Below are positions 5,950 through 6,221 of a DNA stretch of 6,221 nt, in pieces. Both the position numbers and the translations under genes were made by a program. The notes below the pieces were generated by a model that was not told the DNA's origin, did no database searches, and saw nothing but the letters and a program-made list of their open reading frames with translations. How positions within the stretch are numbered: position 1 is the first letter of the stretch; every line of letters starts with the position of its first letter. The stretch is from Clostridia bacterium (GTDB taxonomy: Bacteria; Bacillota; Clostridia; DUPQ01): assembly GCA_028690885.1 (NCBI GenBank), contig JAQVAJ010000101.1, positions 1 to 6,221 on the forward strand, written 5' to 3'.

Positions 5950-5955
5950 CCTCCT
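5950..5955 (-). promoter_or_regulatory. Displaced AGGAGG Shine-Dalgarno of the URO-D-like gene
   Basis: A perfect AGGAGG, part of GAAGGAGG, is the only strong ribosome site upstream of the URO-D-like gene. It lies 3 bases from the leader-ORF ATG and 37 bases from the gene's own ATG at 5912. The bases immediately before that ATG (AAGTAATC) contain no useful SD. Either leader translation or the hairpin at 5921-5948 is needed to explain efficient initiation. Confidence 0.7.
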
Positions 5956-6080
5956 TCTTGTATATAATTCTAGTTATTAATTTTTTTTCTGTATATCATG
6001 TTTTGCGCCATAATTTTTTAATATATGTCCTAAATAGTGAAAATAGATATTGTTTAAATCTTAATTTGAAAGTTTTTAAT

Positions 6081-6110
6081 ATTTAATTATTAAAATTAAA
6101 TTCAATTTAA
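6081..6110. repeat. Overlapping AT-only dyads in the divergent intergenic region
   Basis: The 239 bases between the URO-D-like start (5912) and the next start (6152) hold the leader elements on one side and very AT-rich sequence on the other. TTAAATT-C-AATTTAA (6096-6110) is a perfect 7-1-7 inverted repeat. ATTTAAT (6081-6087) pairs with ATTAAAT (6095-6101). They could be operator or UP-element sequence for two divergent promoters. A possible plus-strand promoter is TTGAAA (6066-6071), 16 bases, TATTAA (6088-6093). A possible minus-strand one is TTGAAT (complement 6100-6105), 18 bases, TATTAA (complement 6076-6081). All are weak. Confidence 0.3.
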
Positions 6111-6151
6111 ATGTTTCATGTCTTTCGTGTAAAATATAGACGGAGGAAGTT

Positions 6152-6221
6152 ATGGAATCACAAATTTTAATACATCCTGATGAGTTATCTGAAAACTGGA
6201 TAAAAAGAGCAAAAGAAAATT
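6152..6221 (+). CDS. Start of an unidentified gene, cut by the right window edge
   Basis: The first 23 codons of a plus-strand gene, beginning MESQILIHPDELSENW and still open at the window end. The start is well supported by GGAGG (6142-6146) 5 bases before the ATG. The N-terminus is hydrophilic with no signal peptide, so the product should be cytoplasmic. The 'ILIHPDELSE.W' opening resembles uncharacterised proteins that I loosely associate with carbohydrate clusters of Clostridia, but this is from memory and too short to name a family. It is transcribed divergently from the URO-D-like gene, with 239 bases between start codons. Confidence 0.75.
   Translation, partial: MESQILIHPDELSENWIKRAKEN

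Noticed and set aside
5632..5967. Plus-strand ORF of 111 codons covering the URO-D-like 5' end and leader
   Set aside because: It runs antisense through the conserved N-terminal part of the URO-D-like gene and shows no recognisable family. It is a shadow frame.
1..6221. CRISPR array, tRNA, rRNA, insertion sequence, riboswitch or catabolite-responsive element
   Set aside because: No regularly spaced repeats, cloverleaf, transposase-like ORF, known aptamer core or good cre-like TGNAANCGN match was seen on reading both strands.

Overview
The window is AT-rich (about one third G+C by eye). It has strong purine-rich Shine-Dalgarno (SD) sites, ATG starts, short intergenic gaps and sigma-A-like promoters. 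Gene content is a GH31 glycosidase, a six-hairpin glycosidase, an AraC-family regulator and a uroporphyrinogen-decarboxylase-like (URO-D-like) protein. This points to a low-GC anaerobic Firmicute of the class Clostridia, such as a plant-fibre or gut saccharide degrader. The assignment is inferred from gene content and style, not from a marker gene. No RNA gene, insertion sequence or CRISPR array is visible.

Layout, left to right. At the left edge (1-25) is the first 8 codons of a minus-strand gene, with its own near-consensus promoter at 75-103. At 115-1320 (minus) is a cytoplasmic (alpha/alpha)6-barrel glycosidase of the GH63/GH37/MGH1-like type. At 1418-3790 (minus) is a GH31 enzyme close in motif order to the alpha-xylosidase YicI. 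These two lie head to tail, 97 bases apart, and look co-transcribed from a promoter at 3824-3852. A divergent AraC-family regulator with an N-terminal cupin domain follows at 3976-4839 (plus). It meets a convergent URO-D-like/MtaA-type protein (4836-5912, minus) in a 4-base stop-codon overlap. A 239-base AT-rich region then separates that gene from the start of a divergent plus-strand gene (6152 to the window end).

How the genes may work together (inference): the AraC protein senses a sugar and controls the divergent glycosidase pair. Neither glycosidase has a signal peptide, so both should trim imported oligosaccharides in the cytoplasm, one removing alpha-linked xylose or glucose and the other a different alpha-linked end sugar. 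The URO-D-like protein lacks the haem-enzyme arginine motif and keeps the His-x-Cys motif of corrinoid-linked methyltransferases, so demethylation of a methylated sugar or glycoside is an attractive but unproved role.

Most worth a second look: (1) the translation start of the URO-D-like gene, where a very strong SD lies 37 bases upstream of the only possible start codon, separated from it by a predicted 10-bp RNA hairpin and an overlapping 13-codon leader ORF; (2) the GH31 sugar-pocket positions that set xylose versus glucose preference in YicI, which here match neither known type; (3) the replacement of a usual metal-ligand cysteine by histidine in the URO-D-like protein.
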